Shown here: positions 1 to 7,906 of the stretch, piece after piece
How the letters are laid out: each line of letters starts with the position of its first letter
How positions within the stretch are numbered: the stretch's first letter is position 1
Assembly (NCBI GenBank): GCA_964575425.1
Contig: CAZNRD010000005.1
Coordinates: 1-64,000, forward strand
DNA from: DATEAV01 sp964575425
GTDB lineage: Bacteria; Chloroflexota; Anaerolineae; Anaerolineales; E44-bin32
Direction: 5' to 3'
Length of the DNA: 64,000 nucleotides
The notes under the pieces: model-generated
What the model saw: the letters and a program-made list of their open reading frames with translations, nothing else
Database searches by the model: none
Told to the model about the DNA's origin: nothing
Made by a program: the position numbers and the translations under genes

Positions 1-2463
1 CTACTCCGGCACGCGCAGGATGTCGTAGTCGGCTCCGCACACCGACGCGCTTCCAAGGAGAGCATAGCCGAACGTCGAGGTGAGCGCCCGCACCAGGTCT
101 GAACCCTTCCAGGCCAGGAAAGTTCGCACTCCGGCGCTGCGCAGTTGGACGTCGGCCTCGGCGGCCGTCGTGTGGGGAGGCAAGACGCCGACCGTGCGCA
201 CCCGGGTGAAGTAGGCAACGTAGTTCACCTGACCGTCGGCGCCGGCCATTGGAGCGGTGAGCAAGGGGGCCAGGGCCTGCGAATCCACCCTGACACACGG
301 GCTGATCCGCGTTGTCAGATCCCGGTGGAGAGTATCCCACCGGACGAACGTGACTGCAGGCAAGACCATCAAGCCGACGGACAGTGCAGCCGCCGCCCTG
401 CCTCCGCCGCTGAACGAGGCGATCGGTTTGATGAGTGCTTCCAGGATCATGAACGTGGCGGTGAGGAGCAGGGGGAGGATCGTCCAGTAGAAGCGCAGCT
501 CGAGAGCGTGAGTCAGCAAATAGCCGGGCAAGTACATCCCTATCGTGAGAAACAACCATCCGAAGCGGAGCCGATCCCGGGGAACGTTCCATTGGATGAG
601 CGCGGCCAATGCGCACGCCGCCCAGGCGAGTAGCGGAAGCGGTCCCAGGCTTCCAGACATGACCGCAGCCCAGTTCCAGAGGTTGTGCCTGGTGAGCCTG
701 ATCTGATAGAGCATCTCGTCCGGGCTGTCAAGTGGGCTCCAGCCGTAGGCAGGATAGTCACGTGGATCCGGATCCTCCCAGGGGAACAAGACATCCGGGG
801 GTTGATCGCACAGACGCTGGTCCCAGGAGGAGTACCCGGTGGAAGCGGGGCCGAAGATCGCCCGGTTGATTTCGGCGCTGGTCGTGAAGGTCACGCGGCC
901 ATAGCGTGCGTAGAGGGCCGCCAGCCAGGGGAAGGCAATAGCCAGGAAGGTGCCTGTACCCAGAGCCGACAGCAGGGCAGCCGAGCGCCACTGTTTCCTT
1001 GCTCCCTGAAGGAGCAGAACCGTGAGCACCAGGTGGGGGGGCACAAAGACGAAGTTGTAGTACTTGGCGTAGTATCCGAGGGCACCCACCAGGCCGGCCA
1101 CAACGCCTCCGCGGACCGGCCGGTCGAGCACCTGTGGGCGGCTGATCCACCAGAAGTAGAACGACATCACGGCTGCGCCGAGCAAATCGGGCGTCAGGAG
1201 ACTGAGACCTCCGTTACCCAGGATGACAACTCCTATGGACGCGGAAGCCAACAACCTCGAGAGGCGAGAAAGACCGAACTGGCGAGCGAGAGCCCAGGTC
1301 AGGTACGTGACCGCCAATGCGCTGCCTGCAAGGATCAGTCGGAAGCCGGTCCTGGGTTCAATTCCCAGCCGGATGAGGAGAGCGTCGAGCCAGGAGATCA
1401 GGGGTGACCAGTATCCCCGGATCACAGGATGGCCTTCGGCGTAGGATCGGGCGATGGTCAGGTAGGCGATGCCGTCAGGATTGAGCTGTTCGAGATGGTT
1501 GAGAATGATCTTGCCACCGATGACCAAGATGCATCCTCCCACGATGATGCCGAGGATGGCGTGCAGGGGAGCCGGCAGGTCGGGGAGGGATGCTGCCGCT
1601 GGCCGGGCATGACTGGATAGGAGCGATGGTGAAAGGAGGAAGGAGTGGATGGTGAGGCATAGGAGAGCGGTCCTCATGAGGAGCAAGACGCGGAACGGCT
1701 CAGCCAACTGAAGATGAAGGGCAAGCCATAAGAGCAAGGTGGCGGTGGTCAGGAGAACGAAAAGCGCAAAGGCGAGAGAGTGAGGCAGCAGTGGCAGGCG
1801 GGAGAGGCGGTGGTGAGCGGCGGGGATCCTCCAAAGAATCGGCGCAGCCGCCGCGGCGATGAAGCTGCCAGCATGAAAGAGGAACAGGACCTGTGTGCGC
1901 CAGGAAGCGTGAGCGAGGTCCACGCTGCCGCGGAAGAGATGGAGTGTCTGCCGAGACAGGATGAGGATCACTGCCCAAAGGAGCGTGGCGAGCAGCAGGC
2001 GTCGGTCGACTTCCTGGCGGCCGTAGAAGAACCACAGGGCGACGAGCGCCACCAGGGCCGCGGTGACGAATTCGAAGGCGGGGGTTGGACCATCGCTGCC
2101 CAACAAGAGGGAAGCCTGCAGGCCGGCGAGGACCGTGAGCAGGACAGCCAGGGAGCGCTTCGCGTGAAAGAGGTTCAAGGCCCGCCTGGCGAAGCCCTTT
2201 GCGCCGGGAATCACGTGCAGGGCGAGGAGAAGGGAAGGAAGCAGTAGAGCGACGCTGACCACGACTGCGGCAGGCGAGGCCCGCGCCAGCAGCAGGCGCA
2301 GCCAGGGATCCTCGGGCTGCGGCGGGACCGACGCGGAGCCAGGACTCGCGGCCCAGTAGCAAGCCGCCGTGAGGAGCAATGCAGCCCAAGAGCCAAGGGC
2401 CACGACAGCGTCACGCGAGCGCTCTTGGCCTTGGTAACAGTGGGCGATATCTGTCTTCCCCAT
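1..2463 (-). CDS. Large multi-spanning GT-C type glycosyltransferase-like protein
   Basis: An 820-residue membrane protein. The first ~320 residues are a block of hydrophobic segments. A loop with Asp330 (PDGIAYLTIARSYAEG) follows, resembling the first extracytoplasmic loop of GT-C enzymes (GT39/GT83, ArnT-like) that take sugars from polyprenyl phosphate. More membrane segments and a C-terminal soluble tail follow. The N-terminal membrane block is longer than in ordinary ArnT-like proteins. It lies 36 bases downstream of the methyltransferase at 2500-3090 on the same strand, so the two are probably co-transcribed. The stop codon is the first three bases of the window, so the gene is complete. 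A sugar-transfer role is family-level inference; donor and acceptor are unknown. Confidence 0.75.
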   Translation of the reverse strand: MGKTDIAHCYQGQERSRDAVVALGSWAALLLTAACYWAASPGSASVPPQPEDPWLRLLLARASPAAVVVSVALLLPSLLLALHVIPGAKGFARRALNLFHAKRSLAVLLTVLAGLQASLLLGSDGPTPAFEFVTAALVALVALWFFYGRQEVDRRLLLATLLWAVILILSRQTLHLFRGSVDLAHASWRTQVLFLFHAGSFIAAAAAPILWRIPAAHHRLSRLPLLPHSLAFALFVLLTTATLLLWLALHLQLAEPFRVLLLMRTALLCLTIHSFLLSPSLLSSHARPAAASLPDLPAPLHAILGIIVGGCILVIGGKIILNHLEQLNPDGIAYLTIARSYAEGHPVIRGYWSPLISWLDALLIRLGIEPRTGFRLILAGSALAVTYLTWALARQFGLSRLSRLLASASIGVVILGNGGLSLLTPDLLGAAVMSFYFWWISRPQVLDRPVRGGVVAGLVGALGYYAKYYNFVFVPPHLVLTVLLLQGARKQWRSAALLSALGTGTFLAIAFPWLAALYARYGRVTFTTSAEINRAIFGPASTGYSSWDQRLCDQPPDVLFPWEDPDPRDYPAYGWSPLDSPDEMLYQIRLTRHNLWNWAAVMSGSLGPLPLLAWAACALAALIQWNVPRDRLRFGWLFLTIGMYLPGYLLTHALELRFYWTILPLLLTATFMILEALIKPIASFSGGGRAAAALSVGLMVLPAVTFVRWDTLHRDLTTRISPCVRVDSQALAPLLTAPMAGADGQVNYVAYFTRVRTVGVLPPHTTAAEADVQLRSAGVRTFLAWKGSDLVRALTSTFGYALLGSASVCGADYDILRVPE

Positions 2464-2499
2464 TGGCGGTCACGGCGGAAAGGCGGGCCTGACCATCCG

Positions 2500-3090
2500 C
2501 TATCGCTCGGCCACCGCCCAGAGGTTCAGCCCAAGCTCGAAATAGCCGAAGCGAAGCTTCTTCATGGGAAATCCCGCCGTGCCGAAGTACCAGCCGATCA
2601 AGGGCAGCGTGTAGGCATAGACGTGCTCGGCAATCTCATCCTTGCTCACCAGCGACATCCGTGCGAGCAGCTGCAGCAGTCGCCCTGACCACGCGGCCGG
2701 TGTAGTGAGAACGACAAGGCCTCCCGTGCGAAGGACGCGGTGGCATTCCCTGAACAAACTTACCATGCTGTCGGGGTCCAGGTGCTCGATGACGGCCAGG
2801 AGGGTGACCACGCTGAAGAAGCCGTCGTCGAAGGGGAGGCGAGGGACTGCGTTCAGATCGAGCGTGTGCCAGACAATATCGCTTGCTGACGGTGGAGCGA
2901 CTTGCCGGTCGATGGCAAACTTCTCGCGGAACTGAGTGTGGGCGAGGAAGTATGGGGAGGTGCCGCAGCCAATGTCCAGGATACGGCCCTGACGCAGGCC
3001 GAGGGGGATCAATCGATTCGCCATCCGCGCCCGCTGCCGGGCGAGGAAGGGCTCCAGCAGCCCATACCCGCGAGTAACCGGTTCTACCAA
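2500..3090 (-). CDS. Class I SAM-dependent methyltransferase
   Basis: A 196-residue protein with the SAM-binding glycine loop ILDIGCGTSPYF near residues 36-47, an acidic end of strand 2, and VVTLLAVIEHLDPDSM followed by HRVLRTGGLVVLTTP, the usual motif order of UbiE/Methyltransf_11 proteins. The start is a TTG at 3090, because an in-frame stop lies seven codons upstream with no ATG or GTG between; an internal ATG at codon 23 would also keep the SAM motif. Its neighbour on the same strand is a GT-C membrane protein, so a glycan or lipid-linked substrate is plausible but not shown. Confidence 0.8.
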   Translation of the reverse strand: MVEPVTRGYGLLEPFLARQRARMANRLIPLGLRQGRILDIGCGTSPYFLAHTQFREKFAIDRQVAPPSASDIVWHTLDLNAVPRLPFDDGFFSVVTLLAVIEHLDPDSMVSLFRECHRVLRTGGLVVLTTPAAWSGRLLQLLARMSLVSKDEIAEHVYAYTLPLIGWYFGTAGFPMKKLRFGYFELGLNLWAVAER

Positions 3091-3215
3091 GCTCCTGGCC
3101 TTATTCTGCTACGTCCCGCCGGCTTGGAGCTGCCGCAAAGTGAAGCATACCGCCGGAAGGGACATTTCAGGCTGAGCGCGCGAGATGGGCGCTCCAGCCT
3201 GCAGGCATGGCGGCT

Positions 3216-3243
3216 ATCCTACCACACCCCGCCACGCTGACAA
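3216..3243 (-). promoter_or_regulatory. Candidate promoter for the minus-strand methyltransferase unit
   Basis: Read on the minus strand there is a TTGTCA -35 box (3238-3243), a 16-bp spacer and a TAGGAT -10 box (3216-3221). It would give a leader of roughly 120 nt before the start at 3090 and is divergent from the riboflavin transporter promoter. Called from consensus only. Confidence 0.45.
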
Positions 3244-3286
3244 ACCCGGCGCCGGTAAGACAGTGGGCTAGAAGGCCCGGAGTCCA

Positions 3287-3315
3287 TTCCCCTGTCGCGC
3301 AAACTCGTGTATAAT
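3287..3315 (+). promoter_or_regulatory. Promoter of the FMN riboswitch / riboflavin transporter operon
   Basis: A perfect TATAAT -10 box at 3310-3315 lies 20 bases before the riboswitch. The -35 position (3287-3292, TTCCCC at 17-bp spacing) is weak. The placement immediately before the structured leader supports the call. Confidence 0.6.
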
Positions 3316-3334
3316 GCCGCCAAGAGAACAGCCA

Positions 3335-3457
3335 GCCTTCGGGGCAGGGTGAGGGCCGCAGGCCCAATTCCCGATCGGCGGTACAGCCCGCGAGCGCCAC
3401 AGGCGCATGACCCGGCGCAGTTCCGGGGCCGACGGTACAGTCCGGATGGGAGAAGGC
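3335..3457 (+). ncRNA. FMN riboswitch (RFN element)
   Basis: The conserved RFN blocks appear in order: GGGGCAGGGTG (3341-3351), AATTCCCGATCGGCGGT (3366-3382), AGCCCGCGAGC (3385-3395), GCCGACGGT (3428-3436) and AGTCCGGATGGGAGAAGG (3439-3456). The closing stem P1 is formed by GCCTTC (3335-3340) with GAAGGC (3452-3457), a perfect 6-bp match. It binds FMN and lowers expression of downstream riboflavin genes when flavin is plentiful. It sits between a TATAAT promoter and an ABC transporter permease, so it very probably controls 3602-6024. Confidence 0.95.
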
Positions 3458-3496
3458 GGCAAGCCTGACGGCGCAAGGCGCCGGCGCTGCGCATCG

Positions 3497-3521
3497 CCCC
3501 GAAGATCTTGTGTCTTCGGGG
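3497..3521 (+). terminator. Hairpin 1 of the riboswitch expression platform (candidate terminator)
   Basis: CCCCGAAGA (3497-3505) pairs with TCTTCGGGG (3513-3521), a 9-bp stem with a 7-nt loop, followed by TTCTGCTTCC, a poor U-tract. The 5' arm is also complementary to the 5' strand of riboswitch P1, so it could switch between two partners. Confidence 0.55.
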
Positions 3522-3553
3522 TTCTGCTTCCAGGTCCTGCCTGGCGGCGCGCC

Positions 3554-3584
3554 CATGCCCCGAAGATGCTGCCTTCGGGGCATG
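3554..3584 (+). promoter_or_regulatory. Hairpin 2 of the riboswitch expression platform
   Basis: CATGCCCCGAAG (3554-3565) and CTTCGGGGCATG (3573-3584) form a perfect 12-bp stem with a 7-nt loop. It ends 7 bases before a GAGG ribosome-binding site (3592-3595) for the permease start at 3602. It repeats the core of hairpin 1 and could act on termination or on ribosome access. Confidence 0.5.
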
Positions 3585-3601
3585 CTGATTTGAGGCGCTG
3601 C

Positions 3602-4420
3602 ATGGCGCAGGGCCAGGGACCGGCGCTGCAGACAGGCAGGGGGAGACCTCGGCGGGTGGAGCCGGGCGCGCTCCTGATTCCGCTGACGCTGCTGGCCGGA
3701 CTCCTTGCCTGGACGGCGGCATCGACCTGGGGCACGCTGCCAGCCTACCTGCTGCCGTCCCCAGGGTCCGTGTCGGCCAAGTTCATCGCCATCCTTCTCG
3801 ATGGCACGCTGCTGCGGCACACCTGGGTGACGCTCACCGAGGTCCTGCTGGGCCTGGGCCTCGGGCTGAGTGTGGCCACCGCGCTCGGCTACCTGGTGGC
3901 CAAGTCGCGCGCGGCGGAGCGATTGCTGGCGCCCTACATCGTGGCTTCGCAGTCGATCCCGATCATCGCCATCGCCCCGCTTCTCGTCATCTGGTTCGGG
4001 CCCGGGCGCCTATCAAAGGTCCTCATCTGTGCACTCATTGTCTTCTTCCCGGTGCTGGTGAACACCGTCGTTGGGGTGCGCTCCGTGCCGGAGGACCTGC
4101 GGGACCTGATGCGCTCGCTGCGGGCGACGCGCTGGCAGATCTTCACCAGGCTCGAGGTGCCGGCGGCGATGCCGGTGCTCATGGGTGGGCTCAAGGTGGG
4201 CGCAACGCTTTCCGTCATCGGGGCGGTCGTTGGCGAGTTCGTCGGGTCGGATCAGGGGCTTGGGTTCCTGGTTAACATCGGTCGCGCGCTGTACGACACC
4301 TCGTTGGTCTTCGTGGCCGTGCTTGTCCTCATCGCACTGGCGATGAGTCTTTACGGCCTGGTCTCCTGGCTCGAGCGGCGCCTGCTTGCCTGGCGCCACA
4401 CGCAAAATCGTCCTGGATGA
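3602..4420 (+). CDS. ribX: Riboflavin ABC transporter permease, RibX-like
   Basis: A 272-residue inner-membrane permease of the SsuC/ThiX type (BPD_transp_1). It has an N-terminal membrane segment, several further helices, and the cytoplasmic coupling stretch with EDLRDLMRSLRATRWQIFTRLEVPAAMPVLMGGLK (written here only to mark the EAA loop, in two halves either side of RWQI). The start at 3602 has GAGG six bases upstream; a GTG at 3656 is possible. The longer open frame from 3407 would translate the riboswitch and is rejected. An upstream FMN riboswitch and the downstream NMT1/THI5-like binding protein match RibXY, described in Chloroflexi as a riboflavin importer. The substrate assignment comes from the riboswitch, not from residues in the permease. 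Confidence 0.85.
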   Translation: MAQGQGPALQTGRGRPRRVEPGALLIPLTLLAGLLAWTAASTWGTLPAYLLPSPGSVSAKFIAILLDGTLLRHTWVTLTEVLLGLGLGLSVATALGYLVAKSRAAERLLAPYIVASQSIPIIAIAPLLVIWFGPGRLSKVLICALIVFFPVLVNTVVGVRSVPEDLRDLMRSLRATRWQIFTRLEVPAAMPVLMGGLKVGATLSVIGAVVGEFVGSDQGLGFLVNIGRALYDTSLVFVAVLVLIALAMSLYGLVSWLERRLLAWRHTQNRPG

Positions 4421-4435
4421 GGAGGCATACCCTTG

Positions 4436-5419
4436 ATGAAGCACCGTTGCTTGCTGGTTGGTCTGATGGGGGCCGTTGTCCTGACGGCGTGCTCGGGAGG
4501 GGCATCGTCGCCGCAACCGGCTTCGGCTCCGACTCGCGTACGCCTGCCGATGGGCTACATCCCCAGCGTGCAGTTCGCCCCGTTCTACGTAGCGGTCGAG
4601 CGCGGCTACTACCGCGAGGCCGGCATCGAGCTTGAGTTCGACTTCTCGTGGGAGACCGACGCCATGGCGCTGGTCGGGGCGAACGAGCTGCAGTTCGCCG
4701 TCGTCTCCGGCGAGCAGGTGCCGCTGGCGCGGGCACAGGGGCTGCCGGTGGTCTACATCATGGCATGGTGGAATGACTATCCGGTGGGCGTGGCAGCGCC
4801 CGCAGCGAGCGGCATCGAGACGCCGCAGGACCTTGTGGGCAAGCGCGTCGGCATCCCGTGCCTGTGCGGCGCCTCGTATGTCGGCTATCGGGCGATGCTC
4901 AATGCCGAGGGCGTCGACCCGGCTTCGGTGACGCTCGACGTCATCGGCTTCACCCAGGTGGAGTCACTGCTTGCGGGCCGCGAGGACGCGGTGGTTATCT
5001 ACGCCAACAACGAGCCCGTCCAGCTCGCGGCGCAGGGTATGCCGGTGACGGTGATGCGCGCCGCCGACTACGTCGCGCTCGCCTCCAACGGTCTGATCAC
5101 CAATGAGACGACGATCGCCCAGCGCCCGGACCTGGTCGCTGCGATGGTGCGCGCCAGCCTGCGCGGCCTGGCCGACACGCTGGCCGATCCCGACGCGGCC
5201 TATGAAATCTGCAAGAAATACGTGGAAGGACTGGAGCAGGCGGACCAGGCCGTGCAGCGCCAGGTGCTGCAGGCAAGCCTCGAGTTCTGGCGCGCCGACC
5301 GCCTGGGGTACTCGGACCCGGCGGCCTGGGACAACATGCAGGCCGTGCTCCTGAGCATGGGGCTGCTCGAGCAGCCGATCGACATCTCCCAGGCGCATAC
5401 CAATCAGTTCGTGCCATGA
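4436..5419 (+). CDS. ribY: Riboflavin ABC transporter substrate-binding lipoprotein, RibY-like
   Basis: A 327-residue NMT1/THI5-like solute-binding protein. It starts with a lipoprotein signal peptide ending in LTAC (lipidated Cys19), then YIPSVQFAPFYVAVERGYY, the family's characteristic first strand and helix, and SGIETPQDLVGKRVGIPC before the second lobe. The ATG at 4436 follows GAGGAGG; a TTG one codon earlier is less likely. It is 15 bases after the permease and overlaps the ATPase start (ATGA). The family includes thiamine-precursor and riboflavin binders; the FMN riboswitch upstream favours riboflavin or a flavin precursor. Confidence 0.85.
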   Translation: MKHRCLLVGLMGAVVLTACSGGASSPQPASAPTRVRLPMGYIPSVQFAPFYVAVERGYYREAGIELEFDFSWETDAMALVGANELQFAVVSGEQVPLARAQGLPVVYIMAWWNDYPVGVAAPAASGIETPQDLVGKRVGIPCLCGASYVGYRAMLNAEGVDPASVTLDVIGFTQVESLLAGREDAVVIYANNEPVQLAAQGMPVTVMRAADYVALASNGLITNETTIAQRPDLVAAMVRASLRGLADTLADPDAAYEICKKYVEGLEQADQAVQRQVLQASLEFWRADRLGYSDPAAWDNMQAVLLSMGLLEQPIDISQAHTNQFVP

Positions 5420-6024
5420 CGTCGACGGAAGAGCCGCCCATCCTGGCGGCAAAGGACCTGACCGCGGTCTACCCCAACGGCAACGGAGGGCTGGTGGCCC
5501 TCGACGGCGTGAGCTTCGCCGTGTGGCCGCAGGAATTCCTGTGCGTGGTAGGGCCGTCGGGCTGCGGCAAGACCACGCTGCTGCGCCTNNNNNNNNNNNN
5601 NNNNNNNNNNNNNNNNNNNNNNNNNNNNNNNNNNNNNNNNNNNNNNNNNNNNNNNNNNNNNNNNNNNNNNNNNNNNNNNNNNNNNNNNATGGCGCAGCGC
5701 GTGGCGCTGGCGCGGGCGCTGATCCATGAGCCGGACCTACTGCTGCTGGATGAGCCATTCGGCTCCCTCGATGCGCTGACGCGGGAGCGCATGGCCGCGG
5801 AATTGATGCGAATATGGGCCGCCCGGACCAAGACCGTGGTCATGGTGACCCATTCCATCCCGGAGGCCATCCTGCTGGCTGACCGGGTGCTGGCCCTCAG
5901 CCCGCGGCCCGGGCAGCTAAGATTAGACCTTCGCATCCCGCTGCCGAGGCCGCGGGCACTGACCATGACCTACACCCATGAATTCGGCGAGCTGGCAGCA
6001 CGCGTGCGCGAGGCAATCGGTTGA
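5416..6024 (+). CDS. ABC transporter ATP-binding protein of the riboflavin importer, interrupted by an assembly gap
   Basis: The N-terminal part ends just after the Walker A motif GPSGCGKTTLLR. The C-terminal part resumes at MAQRVALARAL, the end of the ABC signature, and includes Walker B LLLLDEPFGSLD, the D-loop and the switch His in MVTHSIPEA. The Q-loop and LSGG lie inside the 100-N gap. Related SsuB/ThiZ-type ATPases have about 80-85 residues here, so roughly 250 bases are missing rather than 100; the apparent intact frame through the N run is chance. It overlaps the preceding lipoprotein gene by four bases and would energise that importer. Confidence 0.85.
   Translation: MTSTEEPPILAAKDLTAVYPNGNGGLVALDGVSFAVWPQEFLCVVGPSGCGKTTLLRXXXXXXXXXXXXXXXXXXXXXXXXXXXXXXXXXXMAQRVALARALIHEPDLLLLDEPFGSLDALTRERMAAELMRIWAARTKTVVMVTHSIPEAILLADRVLALSPRPGQLRLDLRIPLPRPRALTMTYTHEFGELAARVREAIG
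5589..5688. other. Assembly gap (100 N)
   Basis: Exactly 100 N, a conventional placeholder for a gap of unknown size. From the missing ABC ATPase motifs the true gap is likely near 250 bases, so spacing across this point is not exact. Confidence 0.95.
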
Positions 6025-6046
6025 CCCGTGCAGGGAGGCGATAGAC

Positions 6047-6074
6047 GAAGGGGCACGCCGCGGCGTGCCCCTTC
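6047..6074. terminator. Palindromic bidirectional terminator between convergent genes
   Basis: A perfect 28-base palindrome (GAAGGGGCACGCCG and its complement), forming a 12-bp stem with a CGCG loop. It lies between the ATPase stop at 6024 and the stop of the minus-strand lipoprotein gene at 6099, with pyrimidine-rich ends in both directions. Confidence 0.8.
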
Positions 6075-6098
6075 TGAGTCCGTGGGTGTGGCTGCGCC

Positions 6099-7007
6099 TC
6101 AGGCCTGCGGCGGCGCCGCCTTGCGCCGGCGGCGGCGAATGGCCCGAACCACCAGCCAGATCGGAACGCCGAAGATGGCCAGCAGCGGAAGATACAGGAT
6201 GCCGAAGCGGATCAGCGCGCTGCCCAGCCACTGGAGGGCACGCACCAGGTCTTCCAACGCCTCCTTGGCGACGCCCTCAGGCCGCCATTTGCCGATCTGC
6301 AGCGGCTGTTCGGCGACATCCGGCAGCAGCTCCACTGAGAGCGCGGCCAGCCGGGCGGACTCCTCGTAGTAGCGCATCTGTCCCTGGATGCGCTCGATCT
6401 CGCCCCGCACCTGGGTCAGCTGATTGAAGACCATCATCACGTCTTCGGTCTTGGTGGCCGAAGCAAGGATTTCCCGCAGCTGCTCTTCGGCGGCGCGCAG
6501 GTTGCGCAGCTGCGACTCGAGATCGACGTATTCAGAGGTGACGTCCTGGCTGGACACGTTGCGGCTGCGCACTTCGGTGGCGGCAGCCTCGATCTGGTCC
6601 ATGGCCTCGTCGAGCCGTTCCGCCGGGACGCGAACGGTGATGGACGCCTGGTAGGCCAGCACCTGGGCCACGCCGAAGGTGGACTGATAGACGTTGGCGC
6701 TGACGACGTACCCGCCCATGTCCTCCGCCATGCGGCCGATGTCGTCGACCGACTTCGCCGGATCGGGGACGACGACCGTCATGTAGGCGTTCTGGATGAC
6801 CATGCGCTCGACTTGGGCAGCCGCGGCAGCGAGGCCCCCGCCGTAGTACTGTGGGGCTTCCACGCCGACCACATCGCTCATGGCCCCGCGGTAGGGCTCG
6901 CCCTCGAACGGAACCGGCACCTCCGTAGGGGCCGCAGGGCGAGCCATAGCGCAGCCGGTGAGCCCCAGGCTGATGGCCACTAGCGCAAAGATGAGACGGT
7001 TCGTCAT
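6099..7007 (-). CDS. DUF4349 domain lipoprotein
   Basis: A 302-residue exported protein with a lipoprotein signal peptide ending in LTGC (Cys19). A DUF4349 domain follows: a strand with VERMVIQNAYMTVVVPDP, repeated QASITVRVPAERLDEAM, then a long helical coiled-coil region with DVTSEYVDLESQLRNL. One C-terminal membrane helix (LYLPLLAIFGVPIWLVV) and an Arg-rich tail end the protein. The start at 7007 is chosen because AGAGGAG lies eight bases upstream. DUF4349 proteins are envelope proteins of unknown function. It follows the metallophosphatase on the same strand, 70 bases downstream. Confidence 0.8.
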   Translation of the reverse strand: MTNRLIFALVAISLGLTGCAMARPAAPTEVPVPFEGEPYRGAMSDVVGVEAPQYYGGGLAAAAAQVERMVIQNAYMTVVVPDPAKSVDDIGRMAEDMGGYVVSANVYQSTFGVAQVLAYQASITVRVPAERLDEAMDQIEAAATEVRSRNVSSQDVTSEYVDLESQLRNLRAAEEQLREILASATKTEDVMMVFNQLTQVRGEIERIQGQMRYYEESARLAALSVELLPDVAEQPLQIGKWRPEGVAKEALEDLVRALQWLGSALIRFGILYLPLLAIFGVPIWLVVRAIRRRRRKAAPPQA

Positions 7008-7077
7008 GCCGGTGCTCCTCTCACTTCTCACGGATGCTGTCTGCCCTCAAGACGCCGCGGCGGGTGAAGAGGTTCCC

Positions 7078-7806
7078 CTACCAGCCGGCGATCAGCCGCA
7101 GGGCCTGACGTTCGGGCAGACCGGCACGCAGGATGCGCAGTTGAACCTGGGCGATGTCGTAGGCCACTCGGCGAGGTTCCCAGGTGAGCGCGTCGGGGTC
7201 CAAGAAGGCATAGGCCGAGCGCGAGTCCATGTCGCGCGGCTGGCCCACCGAGCCCGGGTTGACGATCATGCGCGGGCTGAGCGGGTTGGGTTCGCCCCAG
7301 CGGAGAGAGACCGGGACAGCGTGGGGCTCACCGGGAGGGCGATGGAACATCAGCGGCAGGTGGGAATGACCCACCAGGCAGTAGTCCGTGTCGAAGAACT
7401 CGAAGTTGCGATCGGCGGCATGCTGATCGAGCACGTACTCCCACACCGGCTGGCGAGGGCTGCCATGCGCCAGGGTGATTGCACCGACGGTGATCTTGGC
7501 GGGGAGCGAGCGCAGGAAGGCGGCATTCTCGGGGGTGAGCACCTGGCTTGTCCAGGCGGCGGTCTCGCGTGCGTCGCGGGTGAAGCGGGTAAGAGGCAGA
7601 CTGCCCAGCGCCGCCTGGTCATGGTTGCCAATCAGGCACAGCAAGTCGGGCAGCGTGCGCACCAGTTCGATGCAGTCGTTGGGATCGGGTCCGTAGCCGA
7701 CCAGGTCGCCCAGGCACCAGACGGCGTCGTAGCTTCCGGCGCTGGCCAAGACGGCTTCGAGTGCGGTCAGGTTGGCGTGGATGTCGGACAGGACCAGCAC
7801 GCGCAT
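7078..7806 (-). CDS. Calcineurin-like metallophosphoesterase (YfcE-type)
   Basis: A 242-residue phosphoesterase with all metal-binding motifs in order: SDIHAN (Asp8, His10), LGDLVGYGPDP (Asp34), IGNHD (Asn61, His62), AHGSP and GHSH. The family hydrolyses phosphodiesters or phosphomonoesters using two metal ions; the substrate is not predictable. The start at 7806 (MRVLVLSDIH) places the first strand at the N-terminus as usual; an in-frame codon 30 bases upstream adds only a basic tail. It is divergent from the tsaE operon. Confidence 0.85.
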   Translation of the reverse strand: MRVLVLSDIHANLTALEAVLASAGSYDAVWCLGDLVGYGPDPNDCIELVRTLPDLLCLIGNHDQAALGSLPLTRFTRDARETAAWTSQVLTPENAAFLRSLPAKITVGAITLAHGSPRQPVWEYVLDQHAADRNFEFFDTDYCLVGHSHLPLMFHRPPGEPHAVPVSLRWGEPNPLSPRMIVNPGSVGQPRDMDSRSAYAFLDPDALTWEPRRVAYDIAQVQLRILRAGLPERQALRLIAGW

Positions 7807-7865
7807 GGGGATGATGGTAGCACGGCGGGGCCGCAAGGGGAAGTAGTCCTCTTGGGGGGCGAGGC

Positions 7866-7894
7866 TTGGCCCGTCCTTCTGCCTGACGTATAAT
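7866..7894 (+). promoter_or_regulatory. Promoter of the tsaE operon
   Basis: TTGGCC (7866-7871), a 17-bp spacer, TATAAT (7889-7894). The expected transcription start is near 7901, about six bases before the ATG at 7907, so the message may be almost leaderless. Confidence 0.65.
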
Positions 7895-7906
7895 CCGCCC
7901 GAGTCA

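Noticed and set aside
1352..1368. tRNA T-arm-like sequence (CTGGG, loop TTCAATT, CCCAG)
   Set aside because: No acceptor stem, D-arm or anticodon arm at proper distance, and the stretch encodes LIRLGIEPRTG of the GT-C protein on the minus strand.
3407..3601. Upstream extension of the permease gene
   Set aside because: It would translate the riboswitch and both switch hairpins; the basic, Cys-containing extension has no homology-like features and a ribosome-binding site exists at 3592.
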